This document shows, one piece after another, positions 47,151 to 56,137 of a DNA stretch of 64,000 nt. The DNA is taken from assembly GCF_007341385.1 (NCBI RefSeq), contig NZ_VJYD01000004.1, positions 337,518 to 401,517 of the forward strand, in the 5' to 3' direction. The number at the start of each line of letters is the position of its first letter. Position 1 is the stretch's first letter. The stretch is from Flavobacterium daemonense. GTDB lineage: Bacteria; Bacteroidota; Bacteroidia; Flavobacteriales; Flavobacteriaceae. The translations under genes were made by a program, and so were the position numbers. The notes beneath the pieces were generated by a model. The model saw nothing but the letters and a program-made list of their open reading frames with translations, was not told the DNA's origin and searched no databases.

Positions 47151-48905
47151 TTAAAAATCGAATTTATAATTACCTCCTACTAAAACCTGAAAACCTTGAA
47201 CTGGATAATTCAGCCATCTTTGGTAGGCTTGATTTCCAATATTGTTCAGTTTTAAGAAGAAAGTTAAACGCTCATTGTATTTATATCCAAGATGTGCATT
47301 GGCATCAAAATAACTTTTTAAAGTAACTGGAACTCCAAGTGTTGCCACGTCAAAATTAGTCTGCATGTCTTTACGCTCTCCAACAAAGAAAACATTCAAC
47401 CCAGCATACCATTGTTTCGTGATAGTGACATCTAAATTTGAACTTATTTTCATAGACGGCAAGTTCCAAGCTTCTAAACCATCTGTTTTGTAACTGTTAA
47501 AAGTTCCGTTGATTCCGAAAGATACATTTTGAGAAAAATCTGCTTTTAATTCTCCGTAAAAACGAAGCGTTCTTACATCGTCATAAACAACTCCAAAAGA
47601 GTTCCCAAAAGCATAATTCTGGTTCGAGAAATCCTCTGTATAATCATTGCTTTTAAACAAGGCTTTTTCTTTTTCATTTAGGAACGAACCTGTCAAATTA
47701 TAACTAATATTATTTGCTAATTTACCTTTTAACCCTGCAAAAACATTGTATTGCGTACTGCTAGGTCTCATCTCTAAAGTTGGCGACAAAAACGGATTTT
47801 CGGTCACAAAATCAGCATAAGAATTCTGATTTAAACTACCGTTAACACCTGTATAGAAAATCATCAAATCACCCACTAATTTGTACGAAGCATTCACTTT
47901 TGGATAAATATAAAACTTGTTGCCGCTGTTTTCAGAATCTAAAGCATAATATAAACCAGCGCCCAATTCAAGTGTCCAATCATTTTCATGAACCACAAAA
48001 CTTGGCTCAATTCCAAAATTGGTCAAGCTATATTTTACAGGTTCTGTATTCGTTAAAGTGTAGTTATTTTCGAAAGAACCACTTACATGATCAACAACAA
48101 CATTGGTATGAATTGCCTGATCCATTATATCAACATTGAACGAGGGTTTCACATAAAAACGATTTTCTGAAGATGAAAAACTATCTGAAAAATGCGTAAA
48201 TCTGGTTGAAATCTTATCAAATATTCCTTCTGTAAATTCGATATTTCCTCCAAGAGAAATGGTATTATAAGAATGATTCGGATTGATTCCTCTGATTAAA
48301 TCTTCTTGCGTATCTGGCGGTAGATTCATCCCAAAATCAGCTGGAAGACCGTACCAATTATAAAGCTGATTTTGATATCCTAAATCAACGCCCCAAGACA
48401 TATCACGATTGATTACGCCGTAACCAACATTTAATGCTGTATCATAAAATTCATCGTTCAAGTTGACATCTTTTATACCGCCTTGTGAAGAATGATGACG
48501 AAGCATTCCGGCAACATAATCATTGTTTCCCAAATCCTGAGTTACAAATAATTCAGCATTTAATGTCCCATAATTTCCAACTCCTACAGTGGCGTAGTTA
48601 TTGAAAAGTCTTTCTTTTTTAGATTTATCAACAGCTTGTGCATTTCCTTTTGACGGGGTAAAAGTCGATGCCACAGGAACAGACAAAATACTGTATTTAA
48701 TTGTTTCCTTAGGTTGGTTTCCAGAATCGTCCAAAGAAGGGGTTTCCTTTACTTTAAAAGCATCTGATATTGTTGGTGAATAAGGCTTTACTACGTTTAC
48801 CGTTTCGGTTCCAATGGTTTCATTTTTCTTAACTTGCGAAAACGAAAGCTGGCAGGCAAATAATACTAGCAAAACAATTATTTTATTTCGGCACTTAATT
48901 TTCAT
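47151..48905 (-). CDS. TonB-receptor-type outer-membrane barrel lacking a plug
   Basis: 584-aa exported barrel from ATG 48905 (MKIKCRNKIIVLLVLFACQ; signal ends LSFSQ). A short N-terminal segment, VNVVKPYSPTISDAFKVKE, replaces the usual plug of about 130 residues. From residue 100 on, repeated beta-strand pairs resemble the barrel of TonB-dependent receptors, ending VQGFQVLVGGNYKFDF with terminal Phe. No TonB box or CarboxypepD domain is visible. Neighbours on the same strand are phzF and a giant TPR protein gene; the barrel and TPR proteins may form an outer-membrane system. Transport function is unproved. Confidence 0.8.
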   Translation of the reverse strand: MKIKCRNKIIVLLVLFACQLSFSQVKKNETIGTETVNVVKPYSPTISDAFKVKETPSLDDSGNQPKETIKYSILSVPVASTFTPSKGNAQAVDKSKKERLFNNYATVGVGNYGTLNAELFVTQDLGNNDYVAGMLRHHSSQGGIKDVNLNDEFYDTALNVGYGVINRDMSWGVDLGYQNQLYNWYGLPADFGMNLPPDTQEDLIRGINPNHSYNTISLGGNIEFTEGIFDKISTRFTHFSDSFSSSENRFYVKPSFNVDIMDQAIHTNVVVDHVSGSFENNYTLTNTEPVKYSLTNFGIEPSFVVHENDWTLELGAGLYYALDSENSGNKFYIYPKVNASYKLVGDLMIFYTGVNGSLNQNSYADFVTENPFLSPTLEMRPSSTQYNVFAGLKGKLANNISYNLTGSFLNEKEKALFKSNDYTEDFSNQNYAFGNSFGVVYDDVRTLRFYGELKADFSQNVSFGINGTFNSYKTDGLEAWNLPSMKISSNLDVTITKQWYAGLNVFFVGERKDMQTNFDVATLGVPVTLKSYFDANAHLGYKYNERLTFFLKLNNIGNQAYQRWLNYPVQGFQVLVGGNYKFDF

Positions 48906-48933
48906 ATTTCTTTCTTTTTTAGAGAAAAGATGC

Positions 48934-48967
48934 AAGAATAAAGAAGAAAAACTTCTTCTTTATTCTT
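48934..48967. repeat. perfect 15-bp hairpin in the leader of the barrel gene
   Basis: AAGAATAAAGAAGAA (48934-48948) and TTCTTCTTTATTCTT (48953-48967), loop AAAC. It lies 28 bp upstream of ATG 48905 within a strongly purine-rich (minus-strand) leader from 48936 to 49050. There is no U-tract, so an intercistronic or attenuator hairpin is as likely as a terminator of phzF. Confidence 0.8.
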
Positions 48968-49050
48968 ATTTTTCTCTATCTTTTCTACTTTCTAATATCT
49001 TAATGTTTCTTCTTGTTTCTTTCTTCTCGCTTCTTTCTTCTTTTCTCAAT

Positions 49051-49914
49051 CTAAACTTCCCAATCTCCTTTTGCAATAAACTGCGCTTTTCCTCCAATAT
49101 TAATATCGAAATTATTATCGCTTAATTTTCCTTTGAAATAAATCTCAGACGGACGTCCCATATAATCTCCCTGATGATTTACTATTTCAATTTCAGGCAA
49201 ATGATTTTTTAATAAAGAAGCTTGCAAACAAGTGCTTGCGCTTCCTGTCGCTGCATCTTCCATAAGCTGGTTGTGTTGCACATATAAAAGTCGGCTAAAT
49301 ACTTTTGAACCTTCCAAATAATAAAAATAAAGTCCTCTATGATCTGTTTTGCAATGATTTTTCATCCATTGATCGGCTTTATCTTTATCTAAAACCAGAT
49401 TTTCTAATGCTTTTTTACTGCTCAACGGTACTAGTACAAACGCGCTCCCTGTGGTAACTTCCTGAATTGGAAATTGATTTTCAAAATCACTCACAACTAG
49501 GTTACTAAACGATGTAAAATCTTCTTTCGAGAAAACATCCCAAAATTTTGGCTGTGCCGCTTTCAACCAGATCAAACCTTCTGACTGATTAATTTGGATT
49601 GGTCCAATTGGAACATTTAAAGTGATATTTTCAGGCGAATTTCCGAACACTTTATTCATCAAAACCCATGAAGTCCCAATTATTGGATGACCTGCAAACT
49701 GCATTTCCTGAGCCGGCGTAAATATTTTAATCTCTGCTTTATTATTTTCTTGGTCAAGTTTGGTTACAAAAGTGCTTTCGGCAAAATTAATTTCGCGCGC
49801 AATTTGCTGCATTTCCTGTGAACTCAAATTTCCTGCATCCAAAAAAACTGCCAATTGATTTCCAGCATATTTTTTATCAGCAAAAACATCAACTATATAA
49901 AAAGGTAAACTCAT
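49051..49914 (-). CDS. PhzF-family isomerase/epimerase-like protein
   Basis: 287-aa PhzF/DapF-fold protein with two similar halves. It begins LPFYIVDVFADKKYAGNQLAV and has the catalytic-type Glu46 in NFAESTFV, followed by FAGHPIIGTSWVL. The second half has DAATGSASTCLQASLL and GDYMGRPSEIYF. No phenazine genes are nearby, so this is probably one of the many PhzF relatives with unknown substrates. It lies between the giant TPR gene (5') and the plug-less barrel (3') on the same strand and may be cotranscribed with the former. Confidence 0.9.
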   Translation of the reverse strand: MSLPFYIVDVFADKKYAGNQLAVFLDAGNLSSQEMQQIAREINFAESTFVTKLDQENNKAEIKIFTPAQEMQFAGHPIIGTSWVLMNKVFGNSPENITLNVPIGPIQINQSEGLIWLKAAQPKFWDVFSKEDFTSFSNLVVSDFENQFPIQEVTTGSAFVLVPLSSKKALENLVLDKDKADQWMKNHCKTDHRGLYFYYLEGSKVFSRLLYVQHNQLMEDAATGSASTCLQASLLKNHLPEIEIVNHQGDYMGRPSEIYFKGKLSDNNFDINIGGKAQFIAKGDWEV

Positions 49915-50001
49915 AATTTGTGAAATGTATTTTGTGAAATGTAAAATGTAATTCTGTTATCTTTCATTTTACAGATAACATATTACTTCTCACTTATAAA
50001 A

Positions 50002-53000
50002 TTATTTACTGATAGACGAATTCGTTTTGGACTCTTCTAACTTAATTGCACTTAATTCAGTCTTAGCTTCTTCGACAACATCCGGATAATCTGTAAAGTT
50101 GTTGATTACATTATCCAAAATATAAGTTGCTTGATAACTGTCTTTCAATCCGTAGAAGTTTTTCGCCATTAAAACCAAGCCTTTCGCTCCGTAATATTTG
50201 TAAGCTGAATAGCTTTTTGCTAGTTTTTGTACAGCAACATTCGAAGCGTCAAATTTTCCTTCTTTCGTTTTAAAATACGCATCATAATACAACGCTTCGG
50301 CAGCTAATTCTCCTTTTGAAGATGCCGAAAGTTTTGCATAAGCTGCTTTTGCTTTGTCTTCGTTTCTTGTCTGCATGGCCGCGCGGGCAACAATAATCTG
50401 CGCATCAGCTTTTACACCTGCATCTGATTTTGGGTTCTCCAAAACTTTCTCTGCAGCAATAACCGAATTGTCATAATCTTTCTTGTCATAATAACATTTC
50501 ATCAAGTTTGCTTGCGCAAAGGTTTTATTCTGAGGAAAATCGGCTTCTTTTTCTAAACGAACCAAAACTGGAATTGCTTTATCACAATCTTTTGCTTTTA
50601 AATAAATTTGTGCCAATCTATTCAAAGCTTGTTCTGTAAATTCATTTCTAGGCTGATCAATTACATATTGATAATTTGGAGTCGATTTATTTTCAGAACC
50701 GTCTGCATAATACAATTGCGCCAAATAAAAATTAGCTTCCAAAGCATGTAATCCTGTCGGAAACTTGCCCACATAACCCGCAAAACCTGTAATTGCCGCT
50801 TTGCTGTTATTTTGGCTGTATTGTTTGAAAGCCGCATCGTAAGTATCATTATCCAGCTCAGCATCGGTAACCGAAACGAAATCTAAAGTTCTAACCCATG
50901 TCGCATATTCATCTACTTTTCCTGAATCAACATAAATTAATCTCGCTGTCGAAACTGCTTCTAAAGCTTCTGGGCTTTTTGGAAATTCAGCCGCTACTTT
51001 TTTAAATTTCGCCAAAGCCAATTCATCACGATCAGAATTATAATAAATCAAACCTTGTTTTAAAATCGCTTTTGAAGTAAATGACCCGTCTTTAAACTCT
51101 GAAATTAACTGATCGTATGTTTTTATTGCCAGATCATTTTTCTTTTCTGCAACGTACGTATTTCCTAATTCGAATAAAGCATCATCGCGATACGATGATT
51201 TTTTATACATCTGAATAAAGTTGTTCAATTCATCAACTTTCTTTGCGTTATTTGACATGAATCCGTACGAAAGTGCTTTTTGAAATTGTGCATAATCAGC
51301 ATCAACACCTTTTGCCGCAATCGCTTTTGCATAAGCTTCGTTTGCTTGAGCATATTTTGAAGTCACAAAACGACAATCTCCCAAACGCAAATAAGAATCG
51401 TTCAAACGAACTTTATCTGAAGGTGAATTGTCAATTTGCGCCTGAAACGAATTCGCCGCCTGATCATAATCTTTCAGTTTAAAATACGTGTAACCAATAT
51501 TATAATTGATGTTTTTATACTCTTCTGTCGATTTTGCAGCAGCTTGACCTGCAAATTGTTTGTAAGTCAATAAAGCATTCTGAAAATCATCATTTAGATA
51601 TTCTGTTTCTGCTTTCCAAAAAGTGGCACGTGCAGTAAATTCAGGCGTTTTTTGTTCGCTGATGGCACTTTTGAACATTTTTCCAGCTTCGGCATAATTA
51701 GATTCATTGTACAATTCCAATCCTCTGTAAAAAAGCACTTTTTGATAAGCAGCTTTGTTTTCAGCAGACTTATTTTTTTCCAATAAAACTAAAGCTTCTT
51801 TGTAGTTTTTAGTCGAAATATAAGAATCAACTAATAATTTCTCAACCTCAGAACGGCTAGAATTATTTGGATATTTTTTTAAGAAATCAAGCAAAATTCC
51901 TGGAACAGTTTGGTACGCATTTCCAATATCATAACTCAATTTAGCATAATTCAAAGCCGCATCTTCCTGAATTTGAGCATTGAATTCCATTTCAGAAGCA
52001 TTTTTGAAAGCATTCAGCGCTTCTTGTTTTTTGCCTGTATTCAAGTAGCTTAAACCTAAATGATAATAAGCATTTTGAGCAACGAAATCTTTTCCTTCAA
52101 TGATTTTATTGAATTGAGAAATCGCTTTTTCGTAGTCTTTCTGCTCGTAATATGCGTAACCTAATTGGTAAAAATCGGTATTGTTCCATTTTCCTTTTTT
52201 ACCAGCATATTTCTCTAAAAACGGAATCGCCTTGTCGTATTGTTTTAAATTAAAATAACTTTCTCCAATGATTTTATTCAATTCTGATTTTTCAATTTCA
52301 TTTGATTTTGCCATTGCCTTTTGGCCCAAATCAATTGCCTTTTGGAAATTTCCAAGTTTGAAATTCATATCAGCTTGATAATACGAAAGCTTCTCTTTGT
52401 ATTTTTCTTCACCAGAAACTTCATCAAAATATTTAGTCGCTTCTTTGTAATCGTCGCCCTCATACGCCATAAATCCTAAATAATATTTGGCTTGTGAACC
52501 ATATTCAGGAGAGTTCACCACTTTGTTGAAATACGTTGTAGCTTCTTTTTTCTTTTTGGCATTGAAATAACTGTACCCTTTCTGAAAATTAAATTTATCA
52601 GAATCCGATTTGCTCATATAAGTTTCATCCACTTTATCAAACCATTGCAACGCTTTTGGGTAATTTCCTTGTTCGAAGAAATATTGCGCCACTTCAATAT
52701 AAGCCTGATTTTGTTTGGTGCTTGTTGGATAATCGTCAACAAATTTCTCCATCAAAGCATCAGCATTTGGCTGATTGGTTCTAATGGCGCAGTTTGCGAT
52801 ATAATAAGCGCAATCTGATTTTACCTCCTCAGTTGGTGCCACATTATTTTTTACATATTCAAAAATATGTTGTGCCGAAGCGTATTGCTTGTCATTGTAT
52901 AAAGCCACTGCTTTATCAAAATCCTTTAAATCGTAAGTGTATATAGCTGATTTTTGTGCCGAAACCGTGGTCGAAATAAGAATAATTTGGAGTAAAAAGA

Positions 53001-53019
53001 ACCAGGAAAGTCTACGCAT
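50002..53019 (-). CDS. large secreted tetratricopeptide-repeat protein
   Basis: 1005-aa exported protein: signal peptide ends TTVSAQ, then almost entirely TPR and Sel1/BamD-type helix-turn-helix repeats, about 25 units (YYIANCAIRTNQPN, YYQADMNFKLGNFQKAI, YQLGYAYYEQKDYEKAI, ELGNTYVAEKKNDLAI). No catalytic domain is visible. Such length suggests a periplasmic scaffold. It resembles the YbgF/tol-pal-type TPR proteins but is three times longer. It is the first gene of a minus-strand run with phzF and the plug-less barrel; the divergent neighbour is ftsE. Confidence 0.88.
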   Translation of the reverse strand: MRRLSWFFLLQIILISTTVSAQKSAIYTYDLKDFDKAVALYNDKQYASAQHIFEYVKNNVAPTEEVKSDCAYYIANCAIRTNQPNADALMEKFVDDYPTSTKQNQAYIEVAQYFFEQGNYPKALQWFDKVDETYMSKSDSDKFNFQKGYSYFNAKKKKEATTYFNKVVNSPEYGSQAKYYLGFMAYEGDDYKEATKYFDEVSGEEKYKEKLSYYQADMNFKLGNFQKAIDLGQKAMAKSNEIEKSELNKIIGESYFNLKQYDKAIPFLEKYAGKKGKWNNTDFYQLGYAYYEQKDYEKAISQFNKIIEGKDFVAQNAYYHLGLSYLNTGKKQEALNAFKNASEMEFNAQIQEDAALNYAKLSYDIGNAYQTVPGILLDFLKKYPNNSSRSEVEKLLVDSYISTKNYKEALVLLEKNKSAENKAAYQKVLFYRGLELYNESNYAEAGKMFKSAISEQKTPEFTARATFWKAETEYLNDDFQNALLTYKQFAGQAAAKSTEEYKNINYNIGYTYFKLKDYDQAANSFQAQIDNSPSDKVRLNDSYLRLGDCRFVTSKYAQANEAYAKAIAAKGVDADYAQFQKALSYGFMSNNAKKVDELNNFIQMYKKSSYRDDALFELGNTYVAEKKNDLAIKTYDQLISEFKDGSFTSKAILKQGLIYYNSDRDELALAKFKKVAAEFPKSPEALEAVSTARLIYVDSGKVDEYATWVRTLDFVSVTDAELDNDTYDAAFKQYSQNNSKAAITGFAGYVGKFPTGLHALEANFYLAQLYYADGSENKSTPNYQYVIDQPRNEFTEQALNRLAQIYLKAKDCDKAIPVLVRLEKEADFPQNKTFAQANLMKCYYDKKDYDNSVIAAEKVLENPKSDAGVKADAQIIVARAAMQTRNEDKAKAAYAKLSASSKGELAAEALYYDAYFKTKEGKFDASNVAVQKLAKSYSAYKYYGAKGLVLMAKNFYGLKDSYQATYILDNVINNFTDYPDVVEEAKTELSAIKLEESKTNSSISK

Positions 53020-53327
53020 TTTAGTTTTATTTAGTATTCAAATTTATCATTTTATACCGTTTATAACGAAACGTTTCTGGCTTTTATTATAAACAAATCT
53101 TCAACCGAAGACATTTTAACGCACAATAAAAACCGTTTTTTCAACTTATAAGTTATATAAGTAATTATAAGCTAGGATGTTTTAGCAGATGAACTAAAAC
53201 GAACTTACATCACTTATACGGTTTAAATTTTCATTTCATTTTCTAGAATTTTTCTTAAGAAATGATTGAAATTTATTTTGAATCCAATCGTTATCTTATT
53301 ACTTTTACCAATCAAATCAATTTTATT
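53020..53327. other. divergent regulatory region TPR gene / ftsE
   Basis: About 300 bp of AT-rich sequence that must hold both promoters. A perfect 12-bp palindrome AACTTATAAGTT is at 53143-53154, followed by related half sites (ATATAAGT, ATTATAAGCT) to 53173. No consensus -33/-7 pair was convincing on either strand. Confidence 0.4.
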
Positions 53328-54011
53328 ATGTCACAAACCGTACTGTCGCTTAAAGAAGTCACTATATATCAAGAAGGAAGAAAAATTATATCTCATATTA
53401 ATTTAGATGTTCAACATGGTGAGTTTATCTACATCATTGGAAAAACAGGTTCTGGAAAAAGTAGTTTCTTAAAAACTTTGTACGCAGATTTGCCTTTAAC
53501 TGAAGGCGAAGGACATATTGTTGAATTTGATTTGGCAACTTTAAAAGAAAATGATATTCCGTATTTAAGACGTAAAATCGGGATTGTGTTTCAGGATTTC
53601 AAATTGCTTCCAGACCGTTCTGTAAAAGACAACATGCTTTTTGTTCTAAAAGCAACTGGCTGGACAGAAAAAGAAGCAATGGAACATAAAATCGATGAAG
53701 TTTTAAACAAAGTAGGAATGATCAATTTCCTAAACAAAATGCCTCACCAACTTTCGGGTGGTGAACAACAACGTGTTGCAATTGCAAGAGCTTTGCTTAA
53801 CGATCCTGAATTTATTTTGGCCGATGAACCAACAGGAAACCTTGATCCTCAGACAAGTTCAGAAGTTTTAGAGGTTTTAAAAAACATCAACGCCAATGGC
53901 AAAACAGTTATCATGGCAACTCATGATTATGCTTTATTGATGAAATTCCCTTCTAAAACATTGAAATGCGAGGATGAAAGAATCTTTGAAGTGGTGCAAA
54001 GAAGCGTGTAA
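53328..54011 (+). CDS. ftsE: cell-division ATP-binding protein FtsE
   Basis: 227-aa ABC ATPase that with FtsX couples the division ring to peptidoglycan hydrolysis. Walker A GKTGSGKS is at 38-45, the signature is [16 protein letters not shown], and Walker B is [12 protein letters not shown] with the following H-loop ATHDYALL. Strong FtsE features are [18 protein letters not shown] and the short length. LolD/MacB-type ATPases are the alternative. I start it at ATG 53328 ([11 protein letters not shown]) rather than 53262. ftsX is not adjacent. The stop overlaps the next gene's ATG by one base (TAATG). Confidence 0.87.
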   Translation: MSQTVLSLKEVTIYQEGRKIISHINLDVQHGEFIYIIGKTGSGKSSFLKTLYADLPLTEGEGHIVEFDLATLKENDIPYLRRKIGIVFQDFKLLPDRSVKDNMLFVLKATGWTEKEAMEHKIDEVLNKVGMINFLNKMPHQLSGGEQQRVAIARALLNDPEFILADEPTGNLDPQTSSEVLEVLKNINANGKTVIMATHDYALLMKFPSKTLKCEDERIFEVVQRSV

Positions 54012-54877
54012 TGCTTTCCATTTTAATTCCGGTTTATGATTATGATGCTTTTTCGCTTGTTGAAGAACTCGTAAAGCAATGCAATTTATGCGGAATTACT
54101 TTTGAAATTCTTTGTCAGGACGACGCATCCAACTCCAACAAAAACATTCAAAATCAAGAAATTAATTCTTTTTCTAATTGTTCCTTTTTTATAAATGAAA
54201 ACAATTTCGGAAGAGGAAAAAACATCAATTCTTTAGCTCAAAAAGCAAAATATGATTGGTTGCTGATTCTGGATTGCGATACTTTTCCGGCAGAAGATAA
54301 TTTTATCCAAAGCTACATTTCTGCAATTTCAAATTCTGAACAAAAAATTGTTTTTGGTGGCATTGTTTATGGAGATAAAAAGCCTCAAAAAGAAAAGCTT
54401 TTACGTTGGATTTATGGTCAGAAAAGAGAAACTGTTGCAATCTTAACTTCTAATTTATTAATCAAAAAAGAAGTTTTTCTACAATTTCCATTTGATGAAT
54501 TTATCACAAAATATGGCTATGAAGATTTGCTTTTCTTTTCAGTTTTAGAAAAAAATCATTTTCAAATTTCCGAAATACAAAATCCAACTTTTCATCTGAA
54601 TTTAGAAACTTCTGAAGTGTTTTTAGCCAAAACAAAAACAGCGCTTGAAAATCTAGTTTTTCTTTATAATTCTGGAAAAATTTCTTCAGATGAAAGTAAA
54701 ATAATTAAAGCTTTTGAAGCACTTAAAAAATTAAAGTTGGTTCATTTTGCTATTTCTATTTTCAAAAAAAGTCAAATAAAAATCGAAAGAAATTTACTTT
54801 CCGAAAAACCTTCTTTATTCTTTTTTGATCTTTATAAATTGGGACATTTCTCCTGCAAGGTTTTCAAAACCTTGTAG
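54011..54877 (+). CDS. glycosyltransferase family 2
   Basis: 288-aa GT-A glycosyltransferase that starts [12 protein letters not shown]. It has CQDDASNSN near 38 and the DXD-type LILDCDTF. The rest matches GT2 enzymes acting on cell-surface glycans; donor and acceptor are unknown. It is translationally coupled to ftsE, but the function is unrelated, so this is probably an operon end. The last six codons (KVFKTL) and stop TAG lie inside the 27-bp palindrome starting at 54852, so the repeat has formed the C-terminus. Confidence 0.88.
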   Translation: MLSILIPVYDYDAFSLVEELVKQCNLCGITFEILCQDDASNSNKNIQNQEINSFSNCSFFINENNFGRGKNINSLAQKAKYDWLLILDCDTFPAEDNFIQSYISAISNSEQKIVFGGIVYGDKKPQKEKLLRWIYGQKRETVAILTSNLLIKKEVFLQFPFDEFITKYGYEDLLFFSVLEKNHFQISEIQNPTFHLNLETSEVFLAKTKTALENLVFLYNSGKISSDESKIIKAFEALKKLKLVHFAISIFKKSQIKIERNLLSEKPSLFFFDLYKLGHFSCKVFKTL

Positions 54878-54936
54878 GTATTACTTTTCCACATTTAACT
54901 TAACTAAAACCTACAAGGTTTTGAAAACCTTGCAGG
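54852..54936. repeat. inverted pair of 27-bp palindromes
   Basis: Two near-palindromes, each CCTGCAAGGTTTT-C-AAAACCTTGTAGG or its exact reverse complement, lie at 54852-54878 and 54910-54936 and are separated by 31 bp. The outer ends pair perfectly over 27 bp. The core AGGTTTTnAAAACCT is shared with the 15-3-15 hairpins at 15513, 18949 and 19574. It lies between convergent glycosyltransferase genes and overlaps the first. Confidence 0.95.
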
Positions 54937-54945
54937 ATAGCGGAA

Positions 54946-56031
54946 CTAAAGCTTCTCAAAAAACTGCCTCCACTTCCCCATTATTTTCTCAACCGAGTAA
55001 TTTTCAGAAGTCTCTTTTGCATCACGTCCAAACTTCAATCTAACTTCTTCATTTTCCATTAAAAAGGAAAGTTTTTCAACATACATTTCAATATTATTGT
55101 CTGGAATCAAAAAACCATTTTCGGCGTTTGTGATTATGGATCGTGGACCTGTCGGGCAGTCAAAAGCAATGCAAGGCAAACCACAAGCCATTGCTTCCAA
55201 CAAAACCATCGGAAAACCTTCTGATCTAGATGTCATGGCGTAAATTGAAGCTTCGACATATTTTTCTTTAATATTTTTCTGAAAAGAAAAAATATTTGTG
55301 TTTGATTTTATTCCTAAATCGGTAATTATATTTTCTAAAGAAATAACATCATCCGTATAAATATCTAAAGTCCAATCTGGATATTTTTTGATTACTTTTT
55401 CCCAAATCAACAACAATCGATCTAATCCTTTTTCATAAGAATTCCGAGCAATCGCGATTACTTTTTTATGTTTTAAATTAGAAACCGTTTCCGTTTGAAT
55501 CCAAGACGGATTCGGAATCACAATTCCATTTTCAACATTCCATTCTTTTCTATTTTCTTCAGATAAAACTACAATTTTGGTAAATTTTTCAATTGCAAAA
55601 TCTTTAAAACGATACTTAACTTTTGTAAATGTCTTTGAGAGAAAATCATTTCCAAACGGTTTTTCTTCAATAAATTTAGAACCATGAGATTCGAAAACAA
55701 TCGGGATTTTTGTTTTGATCAAAAAAGGAAAAACAAACGCTTTTAAACCGTTGTCTGCAACTAAAATAACATCAGGCTGAATCTCTTTAATTTTCTGTTT
55801 TACTTGCGATTGATAGGATTTCAGGAAAACAACTGCATTTCCTTCTAAAGAAATATCATGAAAGTGTATTTTAGAATTGAAGCTGTAAAACGGCGGTTTG
55901 CCATTTTCATTTTGAGATAAAATATGAATTTCATATCCAAAATTTTCTACAAAATAATTGGTTTTTATTGACAAAACCCGAGCAACTCCTCCAGCGTTTT
56001 TTATCTTTGGAACAATATACAGCAACTTCAT
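54946..56031 (-). CDS. glycosyltransferase family 4
   Basis: 361-aa GT-B retaining glycosyltransferase. It has the N-terminal KIKNAGGVARVLSIKTNYF acceptor loop and the C-terminal donor signature SRSEGFPMVLLEAMACGLP with ENGFLIPDNN after it, the E-X7-E motif of GT4. It ends 10 bp from the palindrome pair. A similar gene follows upstream on the same strand (56138-57235); the two share EGFPxVxLEAxACxxP and xFDCxxGPR and are probably diverged duplicates. Confidence 0.92.
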   Translation of the reverse strand: MKLLYIVPKIKNAGGVARVLSIKTNYFVENFGYEIHILSQNENGKPPFYSFNSKIHFHDISLEGNAVVFLKSYQSQVKQKIKEIQPDVILVADNGLKAFVFPFLIKTKIPIVFESHGSKFIEEKPFGNDFLSKTFTKVKYRFKDFAIEKFTKIVVLSEENRKEWNVENGIVIPNPSWIQTETVSNLKHKKVIAIARNSYEKGLDRLLLIWEKVIKKYPDWTLDIYTDDVISLENIITDLGIKSNTNIFSFQKNIKEKYVEASIYAMTSRSEGFPMVLLEAMACGLPCIAFDCPTGPRSIITNAENGFLIPDNNIEMYVEKLSFLMENEEVRLKFGRDAKETSENYSVEKIMGKWRQFFEKL

Positions 56032-56137
56032 TTTTTAGAATTTAAAATGGTTATTCGCTATATAAGCCAAATTTCTACTTAAGACTTCTTCAACAAGAAT
56101 TTTTAACACTTCTATATTTTGAATTGTTACCATATTT

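Noticed and set aside
49051..49914. Phenazine biosynthesis cluster
   Set aside because: Only a PhzF relative is present; none of the other phz genes is nearby.
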